A stretch of 64,000 nucleotides of DNA from Copromyces sp. CBS 386.78 (taxonomy: Eukaryota > Ascomycota > Sordariomycetes > Sordariales > Sordariaceae), in the NCBI GenBank assembly GCA_030685235.1, contig MU839105.1, positions 415,134-479,133 of the forward strand, given 5' to 3'. The notes beneath the pieces were generated by a model. It was not told the origin of the DNA and made no database searches. It was given only the letters and a program-made list of their open reading frames with translations. Shown here piece by piece: positions 49,165 to 60,999 of this stretch. Made by a program: the position numbers and the translations under genes. The stretch's first letter is position 1. The number at the start of each line of letters is the position of its first letter.

Positions 49165-51230
49165 ATTAATAGAAAAAGGATATTCTAGTATTAAAATAAA
49201 ATAATCTCCTATTCAAATTATCTAATACTTTTAAACAATTAAAATTATTAAATATTATCTTTTATATTAAAAGCGTTTAATTAACCTATAATAACTATTT
49301 TTCTAATATTAATAAAATACTACTATTATAAAAAGAAATTCCAAATCCTTTTATATTTACCCTCGTAGAGAATAAATATTAATAATTAATTATACTAATA
49401 ATTCCTCGCTATTTCTCATTATATTACCCTCTATAATTATATTTTAAAACGCGTACTTTCGACTTATTAATATTAAACTACTATACGGCATATAACGAAG
49501 ACCTAGAAATACCGTCTATTTAAATTATTTTAAAAGAATACAATTTCAATTATATTAATAAATTTATACCTAATCGCTTTAACAACTAATTAAGCCCTAT
49601 ATAACTTCTCTATTCCGAATTTTAATTTACGTAGTATATTGTTTTTTTAAAATTTAATATTATAATACCATTATAATATAATAATATAATATAATTCGAT
49701 AATATATTAAAATTTATAAATTAATTTCGCTTAATACTTCCGCCGCCCTACCCCGTCTACAATTACCCCTTTTTATAAAAGCTTATTTACGAATTCTCGG
49801 ATTTTAAACCTCTCAATTTAGAAATTAAAATTAAAGACCCTAATATCCGTCAAAATTCGAATTAAATAAGTTAAACCCCCCTAATAAAGTAAAAAAAAAG
49901 GATTTCAATCAATTAAAAATCTAATATAAAGAAATTAAATTCAAAATTCCTATAAAATAATAAAAAAATATTTTAAAAGAATATCCTTTCGTATATTTAC
50001 TTATTACTATTAAATATAATACTAAATAAACAAATTAATATAATACCCCCTATTTATAGCCGCCCACCGCAAGCGTCCAAAGCGGTATATAAAAATATAT
50101 TATAACCTAATATATATAATTCTAACGTATATACTTTACTAATATAGCTTTAATTAATAAAATATTAAACCAAATATTCCTATTACTACCGACCACCTTC
50201 CTATAACTCCCTAAAAATATTATCTATAACGTTTTAAATTGCAATATCGAACATATTCGTATAAAATCCTTTATAATATTAATACATATATATTTAATTT
50301 TAAATAAGTAGATAAAATAATTAGAAGAAGAAATATATAAAGCTTACTATAATATATTCGAATAAATATCATCTTACTTTTAAACCCCTAAATAAATTCT
50401 TAATAAAGTAAAAAAAAATCTAATAAATTACTACGAAAAAATTAATTCTATAAGACATCTTCAAAAAGAAATAAGCAAGGGGATAAACTATTTAAATTAA
50501 TAAATATCGGTATTAACTAATTTTATAAATAAATTATATATATAGTTTATAATTTAGAAGAATAAAGGCGTTAAAACGGATAATAGAACTTCCATCGTCA
50601 ATTCTCAATATTTCCGCTCTACTACCTACTATACTTAATTACTTTTTTAATAATTAATTCGTTTATATTCCACTTTATTAACCGTATTATATAAATACTA
50701 TAATAAAGAAAGGAATTATATAACCTTTATCGACGTATAATTACTAAATATTGTACTTACTAAATTCGTATACAAATTTTCTTAATATAATAAATAAAAG
50801 ATATTAGGAATAGAATAATATAATTATATCCGCTTAAAAGTAAAAATAAAAATTAAATTACAAATATAAGAAAATAACCTATCATTCCTTCTAAATTTAA
50901 TACTCTATCTATAACCCGAAGCCCAAAAAACAACCACGAATTACCTCGATAATAGCTTACTCTTATTCAACTATATAAATAAAGAAAGTAATTAATAATT
51001 AATAATAATAATCCGAATAATTCTAAAAATAAAATATTTATAATCCGCCCGGGTAAAATTTAAAAGCCCGATAATAAAACTATAAAATTAAAAATAAATA
51101 ATCTAAACTTAAAGCTAAAAAAGTACATTAATAATGCTAACCAATATATTGATTCTATATACGCCCCGTTGAAGGTAACCCCGTCTATAATTAACCGGAC
51201 TAATTTATACTTACTATACCCCGTAAATTA
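49165..51230 (+). pseudogene. Unidentified long coding relic in tract E
   Basis: A plus-strand frame appears coherent from about 49950 to 51100 when TAA/TAG are read as former Gln. It has helical stretches (for example KQLEEEIYKAYYNIFE-like residues near 50310-50360) and a NPKPKKQP segment near 50915. No domain is recognised. Hairpin-family arms follow at 51240-51290. Confidence 0.35.
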
Positions 51231-51320
51231 CTAAATTTTATTTTAGCCAAAATAAAAAAATAAAATAAATTTTATTTAAATTAAAACTATACTACCCTAC
51301 CCGTAAAAATAGAATGCTAA

Positions 51321-51528
51321 AATCTTTTTACTTATATAAAAATAAAACGATACAACGCTAATCAAAATAAAATCTATTTAATATCCTAAGGCCCGTTTTA
51401 ATTATATAAGAATAAAACGATATAATTCTAATTAAAATAAAATTTATTTAATATCCCGGGGCCCATTTTAATTATATAGAAATAAATTAACAATTCTAAT
51501 CTAAATAAATTATAAAATTTAATATTTC
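51321..51528 (+). repeat. 70-bp tandem repeat, three units
   Basis: The string AATAAAACGA falls at 51341 and 51411, with a decayed copy at 51481, giving an exact 70-bp period. Each unit also holds an AAAATAAAATCTATTTAATATC segment like the arm of the tract E hairpin family. The LINE is inserted right at the end of the third unit. Confidence 0.75.
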
Positions 51529-51542
51529 TATTATAACGAAAA
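51529..51542 (+). repeat. Left 14-bp target-site duplication of the LINE
   Basis: TATTATAACGAAAA, repeated at 55564-55577. Confidence 0.8.
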
Positions 51543-51559
51543 GCGGCGATGGAAAAGAA

Positions 51560-53960
51560 GAAACTCATTGCGAAGACTCAGAGAGCGAGGTGGCGCGACC
51601 ACATCGCAAGTGCGTCGAAAGACCCGAGCAAGCTTTAGCCATTAGAGAGGTGAGCTAGGACACGAAACTATTGCCCAACGGATCCGCCAAAATTACTACC
51701 CCTCAAATAAAATAAGCGGGCGAATAAAGTCGAAGACTATAGCGGTAAGGCAAATATCTTTACCGACCGTTTCTTCCCGAAGATAGAAGTCCCGACGGGC
51801 TATCTACTAAATTAAATTCAACTACTAAACGGCGATACCCCGGTACCTATTAATAACCTAATTACCGAAGAGGATATCCGGGAAGTCCTCTCGAAAATAG
51901 CGCCCAATAAAGTACCGGGTATTGACTAGTTTTCAAATAAATTTCTAAAAATATATAGAGAACCGTTTAAATAGGCGATAGCGGTTTTCGCTGTAACGAG
52001 CCTCCGGTTTGGATACTTCCCCTAACGGTTTAAAAACGTAAAAGTAATTATTTTTAAAAAATTTAAAAAAAACGCCGAATAGTAAAAATTAGCCAGAGTA
52101 TAGCGGCCTATATCGCTTCTAAATAATATTAAAAAATCTTTAAAGCCCTTATAATTAAGAAGTTAATATAAGTAACGGAAGAGTATAATCTCCTCCCGGA
52201 AGGCTAAATAAGCAACCGAATAGGCCGTTCAACTAAATTCGCCGTCCGAATAATTATTAATATAATTTATATAATATAAAAATTTAAAGCTATAACGTCT
52301 TTTATATTCTTCGATTTAAAGGGCGTATTCGATAGAATTAATTATAAATAACTTTTATATATACTATAGGAAATATAATTCCCGAAATAAATCCTTTAAT
52401 AAATTAATAATTTCGTTACCGGAAGAAAAGGTTCTCTTTTCTTCGATAATAAAATTTCTTAACTTTATAATATTATAGTAAATATATTATAAGGCTCCCC
52501 CCTCTTATTAATCTTTTTTATTCTCTTTATTACCCTATTATATTATAAATTAATTATTATTTAAAATATAATTACTATTAGTTTCGCTAATAATACTAAT
52601 ATTATTATAATAATTAAAATTACCGAAGAAAATTATTAGACGTTTTAAACAGTATAGGATATTTATTCGAATTAAATAATTAAAAGAAAGATAAAATTCG
52701 AAATAAGTAAAACGGAATTTATATATTTTATACGGACGAAGGAATTAAGAACGGAAATTTTCTAAATCGGAAGAATCGTATTTAAATTAACGGAATTAAT
52801 TAAATTCTTTAAAATTTAATTAAATTAGAAATTTAATTACCGAATATACGTAGAAGTAATAAAAAAAAAAATAACTACGTAAACGAACGTACTAATATAA
52901 TTAGCGGCGAAAATTTAGGGTTACTTTTTTACGCGAATAAGGGAAATTTATATTAAATATATTCGGAGTATAATTATATATAGAGTATTAATTTTCTATT
53001 AGTTAATTAAAATCTATAATAAATTACGAAAGATAACGATTAGGCTAATTAAATATTAAATTAAATATTTAAAAATTATTATTAAAGCGTATAAAATTAC
53101 GCTAATAAAGAATTAGAAACGGAAATTTTTTACTTACTATTCGACTTCTATTTTAATAAGCGGGTTAAAGCCTTTAAAGAAAAGTTCGCCCGTATAAATT
53201 AAATAAAATTCGTTCGAAAGATTATAATTTAAATAATTAATTATATTTAAATAAAGAGAGTAAAAAGTCGGCTACCCGCCGATAAATTAGAAAATAATAC
53301 CGTTAAAATTAAATAGGCTAAAGAATAAATATCGACGGAGAAATTTCTAGCGATTATAATAAATCCGCCTCCGGTAATGGGGGTATAATTACTTCCGTTA
53401 TAAATACTAAAATTAATTATTATAGAATATAAAAAGTAATTAGAAAAAGTAATAATAAGAGAATAAATATCGTACTATAATTATTAATTAGCGGCGGTAG
53501 TAATTAAATTAAATTAACGATACGAATTTACTATCGCTGATTTTAATCCGAAATTTAGTAATAATACTATAAAATAGTATATAATTGGTATAAAACGAAA
53601 AAAGAAGGAAGTTTAATAATTAGAAGACGACGACGAATAGTATTTATTATTTAAAACGAAGAATTCCTTTCTTATTTAAATAAGGATAGAAGTTATAAAT
53701 TTCCGGTCTTTCTTCTTCCGGAAGAAAGTTCTAGATATTATAACGCTAATTTATTTTTATAATATAAATAAAGAAACTTTCGTATATATTATTTTAAACT
53801 ATTTACGGATAATTAATTATTAAATAATAGTAGCCAATTAACTATAAACGAAAGAAGAATTCTAAATTTATTTAAATAACGGAACCCGAATTAAGAGAAT
53901 TTTTTTATAAGTATTATAATTTAGTAAATTGAACGAATACCGTTTAATAATTAAATTAAA
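51560..53960 (+). pseudogene. LINE ORF2 reverse transcriptase relic
   Basis: Plus-strand frame with the blocks of Tad-clade LINE reverse transcriptases: an ARWRDHIASASKDPSKL start, EDIREVLSKIAPNKVPGID, FGYFP, FDLKGVFDRI, VTGRKGSLFF, then QGSPL with the upstream Gln as a stop, SFANNTNI at 52580-52603 (FADDTN before RIP) and KTEFIYF. After RT, near 53640-53900, is the RT-terminal zinc-binding region (Cys/His positions now Tyr, then a KETF-YIILN step). Conversions of TGG, CAA and GAC codons explain nearly all breaks. Confidence 0.88.
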
Positions 53961-53964
53961 AGGA

Positions 53965-55440
53965 GAGTAGCGTAATAAATTTGCGTAGTATTCGTAAATA
54001 CGTTCAATTATAATATTAAAATAAGAGAATATAAGAGAAATAAAAGGAGGAGGAATTAAATTGTACTAATTATAATAAATACTTAATTATAAAAATAATA
54101 CCGAAGTAATTAATTAATATTCTTCGCGGGCGAGGAGCTTAGAAATATATTAAATATTAATTCCTAATTTTTAATAATTTCGTAACGCTATTAAATTTAA
54201 CCCTTATTAGCCGGAAGGGGACTAATAGGGCTATTAATTATTATTAGAGAATTAATATTAATATTTTTTCTACTAAAGCCGAAAATAGGAGTAATAGGAC
54301 AATTAATTAAAAATATTTTATAATATCCTTTATATTAATAATTTTCGACCTTTATATTCTAATAACGAAAAAGGATATTAGGGTTGTATAGGAGGGTATC
54401 CGTAGTTAAACGTTCGCGTATATTTTTAAAGAAATTAATATAAGCGCTATAGAAATAACGAATTAAAAGACTAATATTATTTTAAAAGTAGGATAAAATA
54501 ATAACTATAATTTAAATAGTATTATACTTATTATAATAATTTAACGGAATATCTAATATATATTTTGTATTAGTAATAAAATAAATAATATTCTATTTAC
54601 CGGCGTTTCGAAGAACGTTAGAAAAAAAAGCGAAAAGAAAACCGCGGGAGGAAATTTATTCTTAGTATTAATATAATAAGTATATTCCGCAAAGAGCGTA
54701 CGGAATATAATTATATTAAAGGATAGGGTATTATAAATATAATTAGTAAATTTTAAATTATAATAAAGGTAAGGAATATGGTAAATAACGTTAATTAATA
54801 TAATTATTAGAGAGAAGGGGAGGTAAGCGTAAAAATAAGAAGGATTTACCGGTTGGGAAGAAAATTAAAGGCGGGGTTAAAAGTTAATACCTAAATAAAG
54901 GTTTAGAATTCGGGCGCTAAAGAGGAAGGGGGTATAAAGGAACGGGCGAGTTTAAAGGATAGGGAATCTATTATACGGACGAAGTCGATATTACGTTTAG
55001 CGGTACTATAGTTAATATAAATTATAAAGTTTAAAGGGTTGGATATACGGCCGGGAAGATAGTTAGGAGTACGGCTAATAGAAGAGGATACTATTTTAAA
55101 AATTAATTAAATAAGGAAGAAAAGAAAATTCGAAAAATGGCGGCGGGGAGGAATTCTTATATAGAAAGAAAGAAGGGGCCTTTACATTTATATAAACTTT
55201 AGTAGAATCGTAGGAATTTAGGGATAATAATAAGGCGGGAATAAGGGTAAACGATAAGAAAGGGATAATTGCTATAAGCGGTTTAGGAAGAAGGAGCGGC
55301 GTACGAGAACGGTATTTCGATTATTCTAATATTAGATCGAAGGCGGTAGAAGGGAAGTAATTTATTTACTAAAGCGGTAAGTGAATACCGCTACAAATAG
55401 AATCGAAATAGAATAGGCGCAATTTATTCGCGACCGAAAG
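53965..55440. other. 3' part of the LINE, unidentified
   Basis: G-rich, RIP-mutated sequence between the ORF2 relic and the less mutated LINE end. No motif is recognised on either strand. Confidence 0.4.
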
Positions 55441-55577
55441 GAGTTAGCGGTTTTTATTCGACGGCGCTTATCGCCGCACAGTTTCCTCTAAAGAACCAAG
55501 AGAAATACCCCATGCCAATAGGGCGCTATAGATAAGTAGCATAGGGAATAAGACTATTATTATTATTATAACGAAAA

Positions 55578-58140
55578 TAAAATCCAACTATTCTTATCGG
55601 AACGTAAACTAATCTAAAATAATAAAGAAAACTTTTATACTAATTAATCGACTTAATACCTACTACACTTTAATTATTAATTTCTATAAATAAGACGCCG
55701 AATAAATTGAAATAAATCGATAAATATTAAAATTACAATAATATATAAGGCCGATCCCGAAGGATCTACACTTAAAGTAGATAGGGCAACGCCATCTCTA
55801 TTATTTACTATATTAATAGTATAAACGTTTTTACGCTTACTACTCTATATAATAATAATTAAATATAACCTAATATATTCAATAACGAAATTAAAACTAT
55901 ATTAATCTAAATACTACTAATTTCGTAATAAAAGTACGCCTACTATTATATCCAATATAATATATATTAAAACGCCTCTTCTTCTAACTATAAAACATAC
56001 AATTTACCAAAATATTTCAAATAGTATAAAAATAGAATAAAATAATTAAAAATCGATATTTAAAATCGCAAAAACGAATATAATATATATTATAAAAAAA
56101 TCTTTAAAATAAACTAAGAATATTCTAACTTTACTCGCGTGAATTAATATACTGAACCTTTTCTTTAATTTTCTAAGCAATTCCTCTATTCGATTAAAAT
56201 AATAATTATACCTATTATAATAATATATCCGAACGTAATTCTAATAATCGATATTACCCTATAGGACCTTAAATAAAGCTTCGTAAAAACATATAACGTT
56301 AGCGATTACGTATATATTAAAATATTCGCTAATAAATTTAATTTAATAATTTAAATTATACTATATCCATTTCCGCAAATAGAAATTACTAAATAAGAAA
56401 ATACCATATACTAAATCTTCGATTAAATATATACCTATAGTTCGTTTAAGTAACTAAAATTATATTATCTTATATAAAGTATCTATTATAAATAACGAAT
56501 TAAATTCATATATATACAAGGATTAAATAAATTATATTACTAATATAAACGGCTTAACGAATTCGAACTTAAGCCGATCAAAATACTAATAAGGCGCAAA
56601 AAAATAGGTAATACCTTATCCACCGCTATAAACAATATAACCGAAGCGCTACCATAAATCTGTAACGTCCTTAAACTTAACTTAACTGTATTATACGACT
56701 TATATTACATTTAATATATCTATACCTATTCCTAACGCTACTATAAATATAATAATCTAATATTATAATTTAAAGGTAATAAACTAATAATAAAAATAAT
56801 CTTAATCCAAAGGGCAAACGTATAAATAATAAACTTAAATAATTAAAGGCGTATTAATTCAATTATAAAGACTATATTTAACTAAAGTGTAAATAAAATA
56901 TTTTTTAATTTTATTAATTAAATCTTTATTATTAATATAAATAATTGTCTTTAGAATAATAATATCCGAAGTAAGAGTAAATAAAAATTTAAAACGTTCG
57001 AAATTCTATATCTCGTTTTTAAAAATAGAATTAAAAATAATAATAATATTAGGGCAATTAATAGAGGCTTTAATAATTTAAAACGAATTTATTAATTGCC
57101 CGAATAAATGAAAACCGGCGTATTCCCGAATATACGCTTTAAATTCTTTAATTAATATTACTGTATACCTAAACTATAGAATAGAAAAAGGAAGAGTCTA
57201 ACGGAACTAAAAAAGATCAGAGAATTAAAAACGAAAATTTCGCTATTAATAAACGGTATAAAATTCGTCTATAATTATAAATACAATACGGGCAGTGAAT
57301 TCCGGAATATAAAAGAATTTAAAAAATCGGTAGTAAAATACTTATTCTAATTTAAAAAGAATATAAATAAAATATCCCGAACGTATACGCTCCTATAAAG
57401 AATTAATTTAAATATATTAATTAATTATTAAAAAAGATAAAAAATATTTATATACTTTATAGAAGTTTTAATCGATTAATAAGGGTTTCGCGCCGGAATA
57501 TTTTATAATAATATCCCTTTATTTTTAACCGAAGTAATTAAAAAGTATAATTTATAATATAATTTATATAAGAAAAATAACTAATATTATTTAAAATACA
57601 ATACTTTTACTAAAATTAATTATAATAATAAAAATTATATTACTATACTAATAAATAATACAACGGATATACTCGACTTACTAGGGGCGAAGCTTATAAG
57701 GAATTTAATTAAAAATTAACCGAACGGACGGATTAAAGAGAATTTAAATAATAATATAAATAAACCGAATTTAAAATTCTAAATATTTATTTAAAATCGT
57801 ATATTCGATAATAATAGTAATATATTACTATATAATCATATTTAATATAGGAAAAGTAGTAAAATCGGAACTAATTTTAAAATATTGGATAAAAGTAAAA
57901 ATTTCATTGAAGGTAGAATTCGGCTAGGCTATTATAATTACTAAGTTTTAAACAAACTAAATTATAATTAATAAAAATATAATACCTATTTTTCAAAGGG
58001 TAATTATTATAACCGATTAATTTAACCCCCTAAAAAATAATTAAGGGTTAATATAAATTATAATAAGGAAAAAAAAAATAGGATAAAGAAATTCCTACTT
58101 ATATTATATCTAACGAGTAAACCATTTTAAAATACAATAT
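55578..58140. other. RIP-degraded end of the large AT block
   Basis: C-biased like tract E to about 56880, then more G-containing from 56900 to 58130, so two different sources probably meet here. No gene or terminal repeat is recognised. An abrupt change to normal composition occurs at about 58145. Confidence 0.45.
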
Positions 58141-58144
58141 ATAG

Positions 58145-58930
58145 TTATCGAAATATTTGCAAATATTTACTATAAAATAAAAATTGTTGAGGCCGATTTG
58201 TATATATATAAGTGTAGCCGACGACGTTTTTGCGCAAAATTGTAATAGACCTCCTCTTACAAAGTTCAAGGAGGGGAGACCCACATTTTATATGGGGCGG
58301 GTCCGCTGAAGGGAGTCGACGGGGGTCAATATAATAGAGACTAATTAAGAACAACTTTTCCACAAGCTTACGGTTCAAAGATGCAATGCTTACCTGCGGG
58401 CGACTTGTGGAACTACACGTGGGGGTAACAAAGGGAGGAGAAACGCTCCCGCATCTCCACAATGTTCATGCCCTATTTACGGCAACGAACATGGAGATCT
58501 CCCGCAACCATCGGTGTCTCGAGAAGACAGCGTTTTACACGTGTAGCGTTGCACACACCATGCCAGGCCTTCTCTAGCGCCCGATGATGCAACGCGTCCC
58601 ACCTTCCGCAACTGAGTTGATGATGGAGTAACGGGCACACAGAAAGAGATCGTCGGCCGACTAGAATCTGAAGACGGAATAGACAGCGCGATTGCTGACA
58701 TGTTCTCCTTCCGCTTCAGGAAAGAAAACAACTTTTGTTTCCTGCAACCATGGGGGAACAAGCCCTGAAGATCTCCAATTTTTAATTTTTTTTGCTTCCT
58801 TGCCGTTTAGTAACCACTCTTTGCCGAACGTGGGCAAGAAGACATGGAGAGAGAGAGAGAGACTCAAGGGTGATGAACTATCGGCATCGGCCGTTGCACC
58901 TTGAGACAGTTGGAGGTGGACAAGGAAAAT
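58145..58930. other. Upstream region of the GH25 gene
   Basis: GC-balanced DNA with only short overlapping frames on both strands, none supported. A GA microsatellite lies at 58845-58862. Confidence 0.5.
58845..58862 (+). repeat. (GA)n microsatellite
   Basis: Uninterrupted GA repeat, about nine units, 180 bp upstream of the muramidase start codon. Confidence 0.85.
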
Positions 58931-58942
58931 CCAGATATAAAA
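58931..58942 (+). promoter_or_regulatory. Possible TATA box of the GH25 gene
   Basis: AGATATAAAAAGG lies about 105 bases before the start codon at 59046. It is the only TATA-like string in the proximal GC-balanced region and at a usual fungal distance, leaving a leader of about 70-80 bases with CT-rich parts. Confidence 0.45.
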
Positions 58943-59045
58943 AGGTCTCTGGCGATTCCGGTTTTCTCGATCGTCTGTCTGACCTCACTCCTCCAGTCTT
59001 CACCCACTCAGCATCATTTTCAAGACGCCAAAAACCGGCGGCATC

Positions 59046-59808
59046 ATGAAGTCCTTCTCCGTCCTCACGGCCCTCGCCGGCCTCATCGGCGCTGCCCAGG
59101 CTACCGTCCAGGGTTTCGATATCTCCAACTGGCAGAGCAGCGTCAACTTTGCCGGCGCTTACTCTTCCGGTGCCCGCTTCGTCATCATCAAGGTGAGTCC
59201 TCCTTCTCCTCCTCCTTCACAAGACATCATCACCGACATATACTGACCCAACCCCCCTCTCTCACTCACAGGCCACCGAAGGAACCACCTACATCGACCC
59301 CAAGTTCTCCTCCCACTACACGGGCGCCACCTCCGCCGGCCTCATCCGCGGCGGCTACCACTTCGCGCACCCCGACTCCTCCACCGGCGCCGCCCAAGCC
59401 GATTACTTCCTCGCCCACGGCGGCGGCTGGTCCGCCGACGGCATCACCCTTCCGGGCATGCTCGACCTGGAGTCCGTCTCCGGCAAGGCCACCTGCTACG
59501 GCCTGTCGACCTCTTCCATGGTCTCCTGGATCAAGTCCTTCTCCGACCGCTACTACTCCAAGACTGGCCGCTACCCCATGATCTACACCAACTACTCGTG
59601 GTGGAACCAGTGCACGGGTAACTCCAACGCGTTCGCGGCGACCAACCCGCTCGTCTTGGCCAGGTGGAGCAGCACCGTTGGCACCATGCCCGGTGGATGG
59701 CCGTATCAGACTATTTGGCAGAACGCGGACACGTACACCTATGGTGGTGATTCGGATATTTTCAACGGCAGCTTGGATCGCCTCAAGGTTCTTGCCAGGG
59801 GCTCTTAA
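59046..59808 (+). CDS. Secreted GH25 muramidase (Chalaropsis-type lysozyme), two exons
   Basis: A glycoside hydrolase family 25 enzyme that cleaves the MurNAc-GlcNAc bond of bacterial peptidoglycan, secreted, so probably acting on bacteria outside the fungus. Exons 59046-59192 and 59272-59808 give 227 residues; the 79-nt intron has GTGAGT, a TACTGAC branch site and CAG, in phase 0. A signal peptide covers residues 1-19 (cut after AQA). The GH25 landmarks follow at once: GFDISNWQ with Asp25, KATEG, GGYHFAHP, MLDLES with Asp114 and Glu116 (Glu being the catalytic acid), PMIYTNYSWW, and a C-terminal WQ segment. Two cysteines (124 and 163) could form one disulfide. Length is typical for the single-domain family; no binding module is attached. 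Codons end strongly in C/G, as in highly expressed fungal genes, with no trace of RIP although repeats lie on both sides. Confidence 0.96.
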
Positions 59809-59811
59809 GCG

Positions 59812-60990
59812 GTTTCGTTGGGTTGAAAAAGAGAGTGTTGGTTCAAGAAGGAAAGAAAGGACAGGGACTGGTACCGTTTGCACGGCGGGAAGGTTTGGTT
59901 TTTTTTTCTTCCTTTTTCTCCTTTCTTGACGAAAGAGGGGGAGGGGGGGGTTGCAGAGAGGGGGGTTTTGTAGGTTCTGGGAAAGCGCAGTACCACAAAC
60001 ACTTCTGTATGTCATAGGAGGGAGTTGTGTAGAGATTAGTTAGCTGTATTATACACTACTCGAAATTCTTCTGGAGCACATTACCTGTTTCCTGACTCAT
60101 TGCCAATATTGGTGTCAAATAATGAACACCAAAAACAGTCAGATTCACCGCACAGTACATGTACCAAACATGTTTCAGACCTTTTCGACTTTGTGAAGTT
60201 GATTTTTTCTCCCTCAGTTGCAGCTGCCACCGTGCGTGCGGACGGGAAGTTTCAGGTTCAGGTTCAGGTTCAGTGGCCGTCGGCACCAAAAGTGACTTCC
60301 CAGGTCCCAACCGTCTCTTTGCTTGCGACACAGTGCGATGTTGGTTTCCTCTCCAACCTTGTCGGTCTGTCTTTCTCTCTGCCAGACACTCAAGCTTTGT
60401 TACCCTTTATCACACCGGTTTTCTTGTCAAGTTAGGTCGTCACGACGGTTGGCCAGATCTGCTCAAGGCGTGGCCTTGATAAATTTGTTAATCCATATCG
60501 AGTGATGATGGTCGAGTTATAACCATGTGCACTGTGAATGAAACCTCGGAGATTTCAGCTGAGCTCTCCAACTCCAACGGCGTCCTGGGCGTCGCGGCAG
60601 CTGAACGGCACATGGCGGGCGGCCCCGTCCGGTTCGGGTTGGTAAATTGCCTGTCAACCTGTCAGCATAGGTAGATTGATTGCACTTTCTTGCAGATGGA
60701 CATCTGCTTTCCGCAAAGCAAAAGCAAAAATGTGAGAGCGTGCAGGCGATCACGAACAACAGCAGATCGTGAGATGTGATGGATTGCTATGGAGAGAGAG
60801 CAAGAGAGAGGAGGAGGAAATCTGGAGGTCTACGAGAACGGTGGGTAGCCAGGGCACGGTGGGGCTGGCGAACAGATGGCCTGTGCCCAGTGCTGGGGAT
60901 CCACCGACACACCCCCATAGACCGGAAGAACCTCAAGTCCTATACTATATACATTGTTTTGTTTATATGGTGATGATTGTGATGGTGTTT
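59812..60990. other. Downstream region of the GH25 gene
   Basis: GC-balanced, gene-poor. It contains G- and T-rich runs at 59895-59965, likely in the 3' untranslated part, and a short four-unit GGTTCA repeat at 60251-60273. The small frames here overlap each other and are not supported. Confidence 0.5.
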
Positions 60991-60999
60991 TTATGCCCA

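Larger units (their letters stand above)
51543..55563 (+). mobile_element. Tad-like LINE, 5'-truncated, 4021 bp
   Basis: A non-LTR retrotransposon flanked by a 14-bp duplication (51529-51542, 55564-55577) and ending in a short TAT-repeat tail, as expected from target-primed reverse transcription. It begins inside ORF2, so the endonuclease and ORF1 are missing; 5' truncation is normal for LINEs. G exceeds C on the plus strand, opposite to its surroundings. About 150 bases at each end are almost free of RIP, the middle heavily mutated. The last 1.5 kb (53960-55540) has no frame that I can identify and may be 3' untranslated sequence or a further insertion. Confidence 0.85.
11350..56880 (+). other. 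Tract E: RIP-mutated C-rich host of all nested insertions
   Basis: I use 'E' for the sequence left when the inserted elements are removed: 11350-15261, 39506-41831, 42279-47689, 48112-51542 and 55578 to about 56880, roughly 16 kb in all. These pieces share a marked excess of C over G on the plus strand, unlike the LINE within them (G over C). They continue each other cleanly across every target-site duplication. On the plus strand they carry a DUF6589-like relic, a SNF2-like helicase relic, a repeat-bearing Lys/Gln-rich relic and unidentified frames, plus a family of fold-back hairpins found only here. No terminal repeats for E as a whole were found. Its right edge is uncertain, and it may run on to about 58140. 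Whether it is one mobile element or a RIP-hit duplicated gene cluster is open. Confidence 0.5.
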
